Shown here: positions 24,842-33,183 of the stretch, in pieces
Layout: every line of letters begins with the position of its first letter
Numbering within the stretch: the stretch's first letter is position 1
Program-made: the position numbers and the translations under genes
Notes under the pieces: model-generated
Database searches by the model: none
What the model saw: the letters and a program-made list of their open reading frames with translations, nothing else
What the model was told of the DNA's origin: nothing
NCBI GenBank assembly: GCA_964415395.1
Contig: CAYPZU010000003.1
Span: 1-64,000, forward strand
Direction of reading: 5' to 3'
Source: CAYPZU01 sp964415395
GTDB taxonomy: Bacteria; Chlamydiota; Chlamydiia; Chlamydiales; SM23-39
Length of the DNA: 64,000 bases

Positions 24842-26557
24842 ATGAGACAAAGACAGAAAAAAATTCTCAGCGCGTGCCTCGTCCTCTCGTTCATTGCCCA
24901 CATGTCCGCCCTCGTGTTCGTCCAGCGCCATTCGCTCTGGTTCCGCCCTCAAAGCCCTAAGACGGAAGCCCCCTGGCTCAGCCTCATCGACAAGAAAGAG
25001 CGGGATCAAATTCTGAAAGAAGCGTTCGCTCCTTCTCCCACAGGAGAAGGAATCGCCGCCGCTCCATCACCCAAAGAGGAGAAGAAAAGCGCGCTCCCTC
25101 TCCGCTCGCCCCGAATCCATCCCGAAGAGACCGACCTTCTCAGCTACGCCCTTTTCCAGCCTCAGCTTCCCTTTCCCGCGGAGAATCTTCTCGCCTTGAG
25201 TTCGCTCCCCTCCTTTTCTTTCCCCGCGCAAGACAAACTCAATCTCTTCGACCACCTCCCGAAAGACCTGATTATTCCTGCGCCCGCGCCCTCGAAACAG
25301 CTTTCATCCCCCGCTCCGAAACCGGTCGACCTTCTTCCTACTCCCCCGCTCGAAGCGCCGCGGCCTGCCGTAAAAGAAGAAGTCCCTCTTCAAGCGCCCA
25401 TCGCCTACGCAGAACCGCTTCTCCGCTCGCCCTCTGAGGAAAGACCCCAGCCTTCCCGCGCGGTCCTCCCGACCCGCGTTCCGGAACTCCCCCGAATCCC
25501 CACTCTCTCGGATCTCGATACGACTTCCTGCTCCGACTCTTTCGACGCCGACCTCGTCTTCCTTCCCCGCGAAGAGGGCGAAGGCTACATTTTCGCGCTC
25601 ACCCTCATCCCGCGCCCTGACCTCGACCTGCCGAAACTCCAGCAAAATTTCACGTTCTTCATCGACCGCTCGAATACCATCCAGGCTGATCGGCTCGCCG
25701 CCACCAAATCCGCCATTTACAAAGCTCTCGAAGAAATGTCCCCCGACGACCATTTCAATATCGTCGCGTTCGACAGCAAGCTGGAAAAACTCTCTCCCTC
25801 GCCGCTTCCCTTCTCAGTGGAATCGCTCGCCCGCGCCGAAGCGTTCCTCGAAAAAATTTCCCTCGGCAGCTTTTTCTCCCAAGCCAATCTTTCGCGGCCC
25901 CTCATGCTCTCCGTTCCTGGCAACGGCCGCGATGAAGAGATCCATACGGCCATCCTCTTCACCGACTCGGAAAGCCTCGCCAAAAAGAACGACCAGAAAG
26001 CTCTGCTGTTCGACTGGACTCTGTACAACAGCGGCAAAGTCGCCCTGTTTACCGTCGGCCTCAACGGAGACCGCCACCTGGGAACCCTCGACGCCGCCTC
26101 GGCGTTCAACCGCGGTAAAATCATCGAATCCCCCACGAAACGGGGCCTTAAGAGAAAAATTCTCAAGCTGATGAAGACGATCCAAAATCCGATCGGCAAA
26201 AATCTCGTCTGCCACGCCATCAGCCTCTCGCCGAAAGCGAAAATCGAGATCTTCCCAAAACCGATGCAAATGCCCCATCTCTATCTCGAACAGCCCTACG
26301 TCATCCTCGGCAGCGCCGAGACGCTCGACGACTTCATCCTCTTCGTGCAGGGACGAATCAAAGGCAAGTGGCTCAACATCAAAAAAACCGTCTCCTTCCT
26401 CAACGCCAAAAAGGGGAACCAGTCTCTGAAAGGCGAATGGGCGCTCCAGAGAGCCTACGGCCTCTACGAACTCTATCTCCGCGACGACAATCCCGGCCAT
26501 CTGGCGGAAGCCCGCTCTCTCCTGGAACCCTACAATACCCAGATCGCATTCGAATGA
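24842..26557 (+). CDS. Membrane-anchored VWA-domain protein
   Basis: 571 residues. One N-terminal helix (about 9-28), a Pro-rich linker of some 200 residues (about 60-225), then a von Willebrand factor A domain (about 255-430) resembling the inter-alpha-trypsin inhibitor type: FTFFIDRSNTIQADRLAATK holds the MIDAS DxSxT/S motif and HTAILFTDSESLAKK the later acidic position. A C-terminal region of about 130 residues follows. Likely a metal-dependent protein-binding module in the periplasm. It starts 1 bp after the TPR gene and its stop overlaps the rsmD start (ATGA). Confidence 0.8.
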   Translation: MRQRQKKILSACLVLSFIAHMSALVFVQRHSLWFRPQSPKTEAPWLSLIDKKERDQILKEAFAPSPTGEGIAAAPSPKEEKKSALPLRSPRIHPEETDLLSYALFQPQLPFPAENLLALSSLPSFSFPAQDKLNLFDHLPKDLIIPAPAPSKQLSSPAPKPVDLLPTPPLEAPRPAVKEEVPLQAPIAYAEPLLRSPSEERPQPSRAVLPTRVPELPRIPTLSDLDTTSCSDSFDADLVFLPREEGEGYIFALTLIPRPDLDLPKLQQNFTFFIDRSNTIQADRLAATKSAIYKALEEMSPDDHFNIVAFDSKLEKLSPSPLPFSVESLARAEAFLEKISLGSFFSQANLSRPLMLSVPGNGRDEEIHTAILFTDSESLAKKNDQKALLFDWTLYNSGKVALFTVGLNGDRHLGTLDAASAFNRGKIIESPTKRGLKRKILKLMKTIQNPIGKNLVCHAISLSPKAKIEIFPKPMQMPHLYLEQPYVILGSAETLDDFILFVQGRIKGKWLNIKKTVSFLNAKKGNQSLKGEWALQRAYGLYELYLRDDNPGHLAEARSLLEPYNTQIAFE

Positions 26558-27111
26558 CGCTCCGCATCATCGGAGGCGCATATAAAGGACGCCTCCTTAA
26601 AACTCCTAAAGGCCCTTCGACGCGCCCCACGCAAGGGATGCTCCGCGAAGCTGTGTTCAATATCTGCCAAAACGAAATCGAAGGGGCCCGGTTCCTCGAT
26701 CTCTTCGCCGGAAGCGGCGCGATGGCGTTCGAGGCCTTAAGCAGAGGAGCGTCCCATGTCGCGCTCGTTGAAGAAAACCGCAGCGCGATTGCCTGCATCA
26801 AGGAGAACCTGGCCCTTCTCAAAGCCGAAAATTCTGCCGTCCTCCTTCCCGTCAAAGCCGCAAGAGCTCTTCAAATTCTTTCCAAAGAGCGGTTCACGAT
26901 CGTCTACATCGACCCTCCCTACGGCACTCCCACCGACCCGCTTCTCGACGCCATCGTCCCTCTCCTCTCTCCAAACGCCCTTGTATTCCTTGAAGAACGG
27001 TACACCCCGAAAGCGCAGAAGAAACCTTACGAACCCGCAAGCCTCGCTCTCCAAAGCTCCCGCCATTTCGGCGACGCCCTCTTACATGAATATCGGTTTT
27101 CAGTTACATAG
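26554..27111 (+). CDS. rsmD: 16S rRNA (guanine-N2)-methyltransferase RsmD
   Basis: 185 residues from the ATG at 26554, which overlaps the VWA stop. It methylates G966 (E. coli numbering) of 16S rRNA with S-adenosylmethionine. RIIGGAYKGRLLKTPKG and RPTQGMLREAVFNI are family N-terminal motifs, FLDLFAGSGAMAFEALSRGA binds SAM and IVYIDPPYGTP is the catalytic D/NPPY motif. coaD follows after 6 bp, a common rsmD-coaD pairing. Confidence 0.93.
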   Translation: MTLRIIGGAYKGRLLKTPKGPSTRPTQGMLREAVFNICQNEIEGARFLDLFAGSGAMAFEALSRGASHVALVEENRSAIACIKENLALLKAENSAVLLPVKAARALQILSKERFTIVYIDPPYGTPTDPLLDAIVPLLSPNALVFLEERYTPKAQKKPYEPASLALQSSRHFGDALLHEYRFSVT

Positions 27112-27117
27112 TGTATT

Positions 27118-27597
27118 ATGGCTCGCATCGGTATCTTCCCAGGCACTTTCGACCCTCCCTCCAAAGGGCACCTCGACATCATCCAGCGCGCCAGCCTCAT
27201 CTGCGACAAACTCCTCATCGCGATCGCCGTGAAGCCTGATAAAAAAGCGCTCTTTTCTCCCGAAGAGAAAAAGGAAATGCTTCGGCTGATCACCCCTTCG
27301 ATCCCGAATGTCCAAATTGAAATTTTTGAGGGACTCGTCGTCGACTTCGCCCGTTCTCACAAAGCCCAGTTCCTGATCCGGGGACTCCGCGCTTTTTCCG
27401 ATTTCGAATATGAGTTCCAGATGGCGCTTGCTAACAGGCGTCTTTCCGGCATCGAAACGCTCTTCCTGATGGCCGACGAGCGGCACACGCAGATCAGCTC
27501 CTCGCTCATCCGCGAAATCGCCTATTTCAAAGGGCCGCTCCGCGATTTCGTCCCCGCCGAAATCGAACTTCTTATCCGCAAGAAATTCGAAAATTAA
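27118..27597 (+). CDS. coaD: Phosphopantetheine adenylyltransferase
   Basis: 159 residues, normal length. It transfers AMP from ATP to 4'-phosphopantetheine in coenzyme A synthesis. RIGIFPGTFDPPSKGHLDII holds the nucleotidyltransferase motif (the family GH), LIRGLRAFSDFEYEFQMALANR is the family block, and THTQISSSLIREIA-like ISSS..R closes the active site (ERHTQISSSLIREI). Second gene after rsmD. Confidence 0.95.
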   Translation: MARIGIFPGTFDPPSKGHLDIIQRASLICDKLLIAIAVKPDKKALFSPEEKKEMLRLITPSIPNVQIEIFEGLVVDFARSHKAQFLIRGLRAFSDFEYEFQMALANRRLSGIETLFLMADERHTQISSSLIREIAYFKGPLRDFVPAEIELLIRKKFEN

Positions 27598-27623
27598 AAT
27601 AATTTTTCAAATTTATTTTAATT
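27592..27623 (+). terminator. AT-only inverted repeat at the end of coaD
   Basis: AATTAAAATAA (27592-27602) and TTATTTTAATT (27613-27623), perfect 11-bp arms with a 10-base loop, overlapping the coaD stop. All A/T pairs, so a weak hairpin; it may still end transcription or insulate the convergent gene. Confidence 0.4.
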
Positions 27624-27733
27624 CCAAAAATGATAAAAGGAGGTTTTAGTCTAGACGGATTGTTTTATGTTCCATTCAAAAGAATGCCAACTCTGCCGCA
27701 CCAAAGGGAAGCAACTCAAATCGCCATTTGAGA

Positions 27734-28700
27734 TTAAAACTCTTGAACAGGGACGCTCCCTGGCAAACCATTCAGCCACTCCAGCATCAGCGGGACGCCC
27801 CAAGGAAGATTGCGCAGCCCATGATCGCCGCCCGCAAACTCCCAATAGCTGACATTTGAAAATCCGAGAGCTCTCAAGGCGGCTAGCATCGCATAGCCCT
27901 GCTCAAGAGAGAGGAGCGGATCGGCAGTCCCCTGGATCAGCAGAATTGGAAGAGTCGTGCAGGGAATCGAGGAAACATGGAGCAGGGGATTCCTCTTGTC
28001 AATCCACTCCTGCGATCCATCAAAGCGGAATTGGCGCTTGAGGAGCGAAGCGAAGTCGGGATTCTCTTCAATCGCGAGATCGAGGTCGAGAAGTCCGGAG
28101 AGAGAAATTACCCGATCGAATTCCCCGCAAAGCTTGGGATAACGGGAAAAAGCAAGAAACATCTCCATCGCGCCGCGCCCCAGTCCGATCATCGACCTGC
28201 GGCCCGGCTCAAATGAAATTTGGAGATTTTCGGCGAGATAGGGAAGCGATTCAACCAGATGAAGGACATCCTGCACATCTTTGCCTCCGAATTGATCTGT
28301 TCCCGGATTCACGCCGTCCCGATAGATTCCCAAAACGATAGTTGCGTTGCTGAGCCAAGCCAGCTCGTCGGGAAGATCTCCGCAGCCGAAGGCAGGGAGA
28401 TCTATTTTTCTCGCTCCCTCCCGTAAAAAAACGATCAGCGGCTTTGGCCCAGGGCGCAAAACAAAAGAGATCATTCCCTTGATCTGCAAACCGCCGCTTG
28501 GATAAGAAAAGACGTAAAATTGCCGCTTCTGTTTTCGGAATTGGGTTTTGAATCCGCCGGGAAGCTCTGTCTGCTCGAAAATCCGTTCTGTAATATCGCG
28601 AAGAGTTTCGCCCCTCTCTAGAAAATAGAGCGACTCTTTGAATGAATAACTGCAATCATAAGAGAAAAGAGAAAAGGCGAAGAAGAGGAAAATGACTCGA
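27734..28700 (-). pseudogene. Alpha/beta-hydrolase (S9-peptidase-like) lacking the catalytic Ser and a normal start codon
   Basis: The frame ending at 27734 stays open well past the only nearby start-like codon (TTG at 28489). Upstream it encodes a signal-peptide-like segment VIFLFFAFSLFSYDCSYS (near 28640-28695) and then YPSGGLQIKGMISF, typical of prolyl-oligopeptidase-like enzymes, yet no ATG, GTG or TTG opens it. The nucleophile elbow reads GLGRGAM, where the family has GxSxGG, so Ser is Gly. The later Asp (QGTADPLL) and His (GGDHGLR) remain. It is therefore either a pseudoenzyme with an ATT-type start or a gene in early decay. The 5' end given is approximate. Confidence 0.6.
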
Positions 28701-28724
28701 GCAGACCCGAAAGTCTGCCCGAGA
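28699..28724 (-). terminator. Hairpin after the microprotein gene
   Basis: On the minus strand CTCGGGCAGAC, loop TTTCGG, GTCTGCTCGAG: an 11-bp stem with one mismatch, followed by TCATTTTCCTCTTC. It lies 25 bp after the microprotein stop and overlaps the beginning of the hydrolase frame. Confidence 0.55.
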
Positions 28725-28749
28725 ATAATTTTTTGCCGAAGGCTGCTGA

Positions 28750-28869
28750 TTATTTGCCTGGGACTTTTTGTTTTTGCTGAGGAGCTGGCGCTGGAGCTTG
28801 TGGTTTTTTCTCAGGGGCTTTGTTTGCTGGAGCCGCTGGTTGTGGTTTAGCTGGTTGCTTCATGTTCAT
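28750..28869 (-). CDS. 39-residue Pro/Lys/Ala/Gln-rich microprotein
   Basis: ATG at 28869, stop TAA at 28752-28750. The product starts MNMKQPAKPQPAAPANKAPE and ends QKQKVPGK: 10 Pro, 8 Lys, 8 Ala and 6 Gln in 39 residues, with one acidic residue and no aromatic residue or Cys. A strong ribosome site (AGGAG, 9 bp before the ATG) and flanking hairpins (a terminator before, another after) argue that it is a real independent gene. It may be a nucleic-acid-binding tail-like peptide, reminiscent of the basic chlamydial histone-like proteins, or a linker-like secreted peptide; no homologue is recognised. Confidence 0.65.
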   Translation of the reverse strand: MNMKQPAKPQPAAPANKAPEKKPQAPAPAPQQKQKVPGK

Positions 28870-28939
28870 AATTTATTCTCCTAGTTGGAATGCGAATTTT
28901 GTTCGCAAAAACCACTTTACGCCTTTTGCAAAAAAAGGG

Positions 28940-28964
28940 AAGGGATTTTTTAAAAAAATCCCTT
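28940..28964 (-). terminator. Strong terminator after the MORN gene
   Basis: AAGGGATTTTTT (28940-28951) pairs with the inverse at 28952-28964, a 12-bp stem with essentially no loop; on the minus strand it is followed by CCCTTTTTTTGC, a clean T-run. It lies 23 bp past the MORN stop. Confidence 0.8.
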
Positions 28965-28986
28965 AACCCACTGATTGCCAAAGACA

Positions 28987-31590
28987 TTATCTCGATTCAA
29001 CGAGCTGCCCGCCTTCGTAATAAAGCACGGTGACATGGCCGTCCTTATCAAACTTCTTCTTCTCGCCTTCAGGCGTGTCGTAGACGAAAGTCTGCTCTAG
29101 ATAAGGGCTTCCGTCGTCGTAATACTTGTTGAACTTTCCATGGCGGAGATTGTCCTGGTATTCGGCTTCGAAGACAAGAACGCCTTCCGGGTTCCAGCTT
29201 TGCGCCAGACCGTCCAAGAGATCGTTCCGGTAGCAGAAGATCGATGCGAGCCGTCCGTTTTCATGGTATGTTTTTTCTTCGCCTTCCCGCTTATCGTCCA
29301 TGTAATACGTTTCGCGGTAGACAGCCCCATTGGGGAAATATTGGACAAAGTATCCATTTTTCTTGTCTCCGGAAAACTCGATTGTCGCGCTGAGTTTTCC
29401 TTCTAGATTGTACGCGCGGGCGAGCCCTTGTTTCTGGCCGTTCACGTAAGGAGTTTCTGCGACCTTCATTCCTTTATCCGTGTATTCTGAAGCCAATCCT
29501 TCGATCTGGTCATTCACGAATTCGATTTCGAGCGCCTTATGTTTTTCCCCTTTGGGATTCGGAGGATAGTAAACTGTATGAGGCCCGTTTTTCAGGTTGC
29601 CGCTGTAGAAGGTAACAACTTCTTTTCCGTCCTGGCTTCTCTGAAAGAACCGTCCCTCGAGCTTGCCGAGAACATAATTGGCTTCTTCCACGAGGTTCCC
29701 CTGAGGATCCCACATCTGCTTCGAACCGTTGACTAACCCGTGTTCATAAGCGAGCTGGGCCTGGAGTTTGCCTCCTTCATAGAAGGTTTTCTCGACCCCA
29801 TGCAGCTTCCCTTCGTCGTCATACTGGAAGTAATGGGCAAGGCGGTCGGCATCTTTCTGCCCAGACGCCGTCTTCGGATAGTAGGTGAGGTGTTCTCCTA
29901 CAGGCTTTCCCTCTTTGAAGCGCTGGATCGACTGGATCGAGCCGTCGGCATACCAGGAAAGGGCCTCCCCATCCATTCCGTCATCTTTAAATGAGGCGAA
30001 CCGCTCTGGATTCCCATTCTGGTGATACCATTCGTGCTTGCCTGTTTTCTTCCCCTTCTCGAAGTGGAATTTGGTTTTAATCTGATCCTGGCCCCACCAG
30101 GTCAAAACAGTTCCCTCGAGCTGGTCTTTATCGAAAAAGGCTTCAAATACCGGAGCCCCTTTCTCATTCCATTCGCGATGCCATCCCTGCTTGAGGCCGA
30201 AGGCGAATTCGGCTCTGCTTTTCAGCTGGCCGTTTTCATACCACTCGCTCTGGACGCCATCAGGATGGTCAGCCTGGAAGTATGCGTCGAGGCGGGCGTT
30301 GCCGTTCGCGTACCATTCGCCCATCTGCCCATCTTTGAGGCCTTCAGAGAAATGGACTCTGCGGGCCAAAACGCCGTTTTCGTGCCACTCTTCATGCAGC
30401 CCGTCTCTCTGCTGATTTTTGGTGCAGGTGGAGACTTTGATCTGCCCGGAAGGATAGTATTCTTTCTGTTCCCCTTCGAGCTGGCCGGCGGCATAGTTAT
30501 ATTCTGTCTTCAGCGTCCCGTCCGGATACCACTCTAAAAAGGGGCCGTCCAAACGTTCTCCCGCCATCGAGAACTGGCGGATTTTCTGTCCCTGGTCGTC
30601 GAATTCGGCGACCGGCTCAAGCAGCTGGCCCTTCGCATCGAAATGGGCGATATACGCTGCCGCGCCGTTCGGGTGGTTGCGCCAGTGTTTCCCCTGCGGG
30701 CGGCCCTCGGCGAACATCCCTTCGCCAATCAGCACGCCTTCGTCGCTGAAATACTGCTCTTTTCCTTCTTTCTTCCCGTTCCGGAAATTGACCCTGTAGG
30801 CCTCTTTGCCGTTAGCGTGGTACCGGATATGGAGGCCGACCGGCTGCCCTTCGCGGAAATCGACGACTTCGATCACGTTTCTCTGCTCGTCATAGCCGAT
30901 CAGCGCAGGATTTTTCCCGTCTCCGTGCAGCATCCCCTGGAAAAACTGCCGCTGCAGTTTCAACAGGCCGGAAGCGAACCACTCGATCGCCGTCCCATGG
31001 ACTTTTCCGTTTTTGTGCGGAAGAACTGCCGCTTTGGAGCCATTCTCATAATATTGGACGACATCCCCCTCCAGTTTCCCCTCTTCGTAGCTGGCTGTTT
31101 CTTTGATCTCGCCGCTTTCGTAAAAAGATTGAGCGGTTCCGTTCAATACTCCATCTCGATAGAAGACTGAAGTCTGAACCTTGCCGCTCGGGTAGAATGT
31201 TTTGCATTCGCCGGAGAGCTGGCCAAGTTCATAGCCGGAAATTTTAGCCAGCTTCCCATCCGCTGAAAATTCTACGCGGGCGCCATGGGGAACAAGAGTC
31301 GAGTTCCACTGTTTTGCCGCAGCGGAATCCTCATCGACTGTGGCGATATCCATTTCAGACTGGATCCGGTTGTTTTCGAAAAAGACAACCTGCTTAACCG
31401 GGCGCTCGCCATCGAGATTGGGTTCATAGAATAGAACCGTCTGGGGCGTTCCCTGCGGGTAGGATTGGACGATGTCGAATCTCCAGTTCGGCTGGCGGGG
31501 CTTCAGAGAAACAGCCGTTTGGGGAGGATTGGGCGCTTCCGCTGAAAGGGCGGCTGTGCAAAGGGTCAAAGCGACTAAAATCTTCTTCAT
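28987..31590 (-). CDS. Giant exported MORN-repeat (YwqK-like) protein
   Basis: 867 residues from the ATG at 31590, where a signal peptide begins (MKKILVALTLCTAALSAEA); an upstream in-frame start would spoil it. From about residue 110 to the end the protein is a continuous array of MORN-type repeats of about 22-24 residues (YPSGKVQTSVFYRDGVLNGT, YESGEIKETASYEEGKLEG, WHENGVLARRVHFSEGLKDG, YHENGRLASIFCYRNDLLDG), roughly thirty copies. Such arrays form long curved beta surfaces that bind proteins or lipids. Surface or periplasmic; partner unknown. The 'antitoxin' label given to YwqK relatives should not be carried over. Confidence 0.85.
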   Translation of the reverse strand: MKKILVALTLCTAALSAEAPNPPQTAVSLKPRQPNWRFDIVQSYPQGTPQTVLFYEPNLDGERPVKQVVFFENNRIQSEMDIATVDEDSAAAKQWNSTLVPHGARVEFSADGKLAKISGYELGQLSGECKTFYPSGKVQTSVFYRDGVLNGTAQSFYESGEIKETASYEEGKLEGDVVQYYENGSKAAVLPHKNGKVHGTAIEWFASGLLKLQRQFFQGMLHGDGKNPALIGYDEQRNVIEVVDFREGQPVGLHIRYHANGKEAYRVNFRNGKKEGKEQYFSDEGVLIGEGMFAEGRPQGKHWRNHPNGAAAYIAHFDAKGQLLEPVAEFDDQGQKIRQFSMAGERLDGPFLEWYPDGTLKTEYNYAAGQLEGEQKEYYPSGQIKVSTCTKNQQRDGLHEEWHENGVLARRVHFSEGLKDGQMGEWYANGNARLDAYFQADHPDGVQSEWYENGQLKSRAEFAFGLKQGWHREWNEKGAPVFEAFFDKDQLEGTVLTWWGQDQIKTKFHFEKGKKTGKHEWYHQNGNPERFASFKDDGMDGEALSWYADGSIQSIQRFKEGKPVGEHLTYYPKTASGQKDADRLAHYFQYDDEGKLHGVEKTFYEGGKLQAQLAYEHGLVNGSKQMWDPQGNLVEEANYVLGKLEGRFFQRSQDGKEVVTFYSGNLKNGPHTVYYPPNPKGEKHKALEIEFVNDQIEGLASEYTDKGMKVAETPYVNGQKQGLARAYNLEGKLSATIEFSGDKKNGYFVQYFPNGAVYRETYYMDDKREGEEKTYHENGRLASIFCYRNDLLDGLAQSWNPEGVLVFEAEYQDNLRHGKFNKYYDDGSPYLEQTFVYDTPEGEKKKFDKDGHVTVLYYEGGQLVESR

Positions 31591-31728
31591 AGATGTTCCA
31601 CGCTTTTTTCTTGAGTTGAGTTGGAGGTTCAAGAGTAGAAAAAACTCCAAATTTTCACAAGGTTATCATCCGAATGCTGCATTAATTTCTTGAAATCTGA
31701 GCCGATTTCCGTAAAATCTTCGACCCTT

Positions 31729-32487
31729 ATGAGTTTGGAAGTCGATTCAGTCCGCTTTTGTTCTGCAATTCCAGGGATTGCTCCCTTTTCCATAAAAGCC
31801 CGCGCTCCCAAAGGGCTTCTCCAGGGAAAAGATATTCTCGAAACGCCTCCGCAGCATCAAAAGCCGCCGCTCCTGCAGCGCGGGGCGATGGCGTTCGGAC
31901 TTCTCGTCGTCCACGCTTTCACTTTGGGATACCGCCTTCTCTGCTGGATCCGCGACGCGGCTTGCGGCCCCTGCCGGCAAAGAAAGCTCTACAAGCAGCT
32001 TCTTCTCGCTGCGAAACAGGGGAAAGCGGAGACGTTCATCAAGGCGAATGCGCACCACCCCCACTTTGCAGGCTTTTTGATGCAGGAGCTGGAGGCGATG
32101 CCGGAACTCCATCCTCATTTGGAGGAAATCGTAAAAGGAGCGAATGTCCGGATCAAAGGAGATCAGGGGTTTTTCTGCTCTCATTGGCGCAAGCATCCGG
32201 AAGCGCGCCGGAGAATCTCTTCCCATAAATATCAGGAGAAACACTGCTATGAGCTTCATCATTTCGTCTTTTGGCTCGACCCCAAAGGGCACACCCGCTT
32301 CCAGCTTCAAAAATCCCCTTTAAAAGGGCTCCGCAGCTGCATCGAGCACCTGATCGATCTGCTCCGCTACCGGAGAGACAACCGGCAGCAGGGACCGGCC
32401 GGATCTTCTCCCCGCACAGAAACTCACTGCATCACGGTAGATATTGATCCTCAAGACTATGCGACGCGGCGTCCGATTCAAATCTGA
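31729..32487 (+). CDS. Protein of unknown function
   Basis: 252 residues from the ATG at 31729 (MSLEVDSVRFCSAIPG); an in-frame ATG at 31690 would add thirteen. One moderately hydrophobic segment (about 53-75, MAFGLLVVHAFTLGYRLLCWI) followed by a Cys-containing basic stretch (CGPCRQRKLYKQLL). The C-terminal part is His/Arg-rich (SSHKYQEKHCYELHHFVFWL). I do not recognise a family; the style resembles chlamydia-specific membrane-associated proteins. It diverges from the MORN gene and precedes a carbonic anhydrase gene by 39 bp. Confidence 0.6.
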   Translation: MSLEVDSVRFCSAIPGIAPFSIKARAPKGLLQGKDILETPPQHQKPPLLQRGAMAFGLLVVHAFTLGYRLLCWIRDAACGPCRQRKLYKQLLLAAKQGKAETFIKANAHHPHFAGFLMQELEAMPELHPHLEEIVKGANVRIKGDQGFFCSHWRKHPEARRRISSHKYQEKHCYELHHFVFWLDPKGHTRFQLQKSPLKGLRSCIEHLIDLLRYRRDNRQQGPAGSSPRTETHCITVDIDPQDYATRRPIQI

Positions 32488-32526
32488 CGCCTTCCCTCCC
32501 TTCCTTTCTTGTGGTATACTGACGCC

Positions 32527-33183
32527 ATGAGAAAGCTGATCCAGGGTATTGTAGATTTTAGAAAAGGGCTGACTGAAGAGCGGCGGGAACTATTTGCCAA
32601 ACTCGCTCTTGGTCAGAAACCCGACGCCCTCTTTATCGCCTGTTCGGACAGCAGGGTCGTCCCGAATCTCTTCGCTTCGACGAACCCGGGAGATCTTTTC
32701 GTCATCCGGAATATCGGCAACCTGGTTCCTCCTCCGACTCCAACCGAGGAAGACAACAGCGTCCCGGCGGCGATCGAGTTTTCCCTCTCGACGCTCAATG
32801 TTTCGAACATCATCGTCTGCGGACATTCCGACTGCGGGGCTATGCACGCCCTCGTAGCCGGAATCGACACGGTTTGCTGCCCTCACCTTAAGTCCTGGCT
32901 TAAATACGGCGAAGAATCCCGAAGGAAAGTTGAAAGCGGAATGATTCTCGACCCTTCGCTCACCGTGGAAAACCAGATTTCCCAAATGAACGTCGTCGAA
33001 CAGATGGAGCATATAAAGAGCTACCCCTCTGTGCAGGAGCGGATGGAGAAAAAAAAGCTCGGAGTCCACGGCCTCTGGTTCGATATCGCGCACGCCGATG
33101 TCTATTGCTACGAGCAAAACCAGAACCGCTTCGTTCTCATCGATGAAGAAGAAGCGGATCAGATCTTTAAACGACTCAATTGA
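32527..33183 (+). CDS. Beta-carbonic anhydrase (cytosolic)
   Basis: 218 residues from the ATG at 32527; a GTG six codons upstream is possible but neither has a clear ribosome site. ACSDSRVVPNLFASTNPGDLF (Cys, Asp-Arg dyad) and CGHSDCGAM (His, Cys) make the complete zinc site. RNIGNLVPP and VENQISQMNVVEQMEHIKSY are typical of the bacterial cynT-like clade. No signal peptide, in contrast to the exported paralogue at 20.5 kb. The gene tail overlaps the convergent pseudopilin gene by 8 bp. Confidence 0.93.
   Translation: MRKLIQGIVDFRKGLTEERRELFAKLALGQKPDALFIACSDSRVVPNLFASTNPGDLFVIRNIGNLVPPPTPTEEDNSVPAAIEFSLSTLNVSNIIVCGHSDCGAMHALVAGIDTVCCPHLKSWLKYGEESRRKVESGMILDPSLTVENQISQMNVVEQMEHIKSYPSVQERMEKKKLGVHGLWFDIAHADVYCYEQNQNRFVLIDEEEADQIFKRLN

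Noticed and set aside
27667..27852. 61-residue plus-strand reading frame starting MFHSKECQLC
   Set aside because: It overlaps the 3' end of the hydrolase frame, the AAGGAGG is about 21 bp from the ATG (too far), and the later part looks like an antisense shadow.
28487..28489. TTG at 28489 as the true start of the hydrolase
   Set aside because: It would cut inside the conserved GGLQIKG strand; coding-like sequence and a signal-like segment continue upstream.
28251..28655. 134-residue minus-strand frame overlapping the hydrolase start
   Set aside because: It is an out-of-frame shadow; the frame carrying YPSGGLQIKG joins directly to the hydrolase core.
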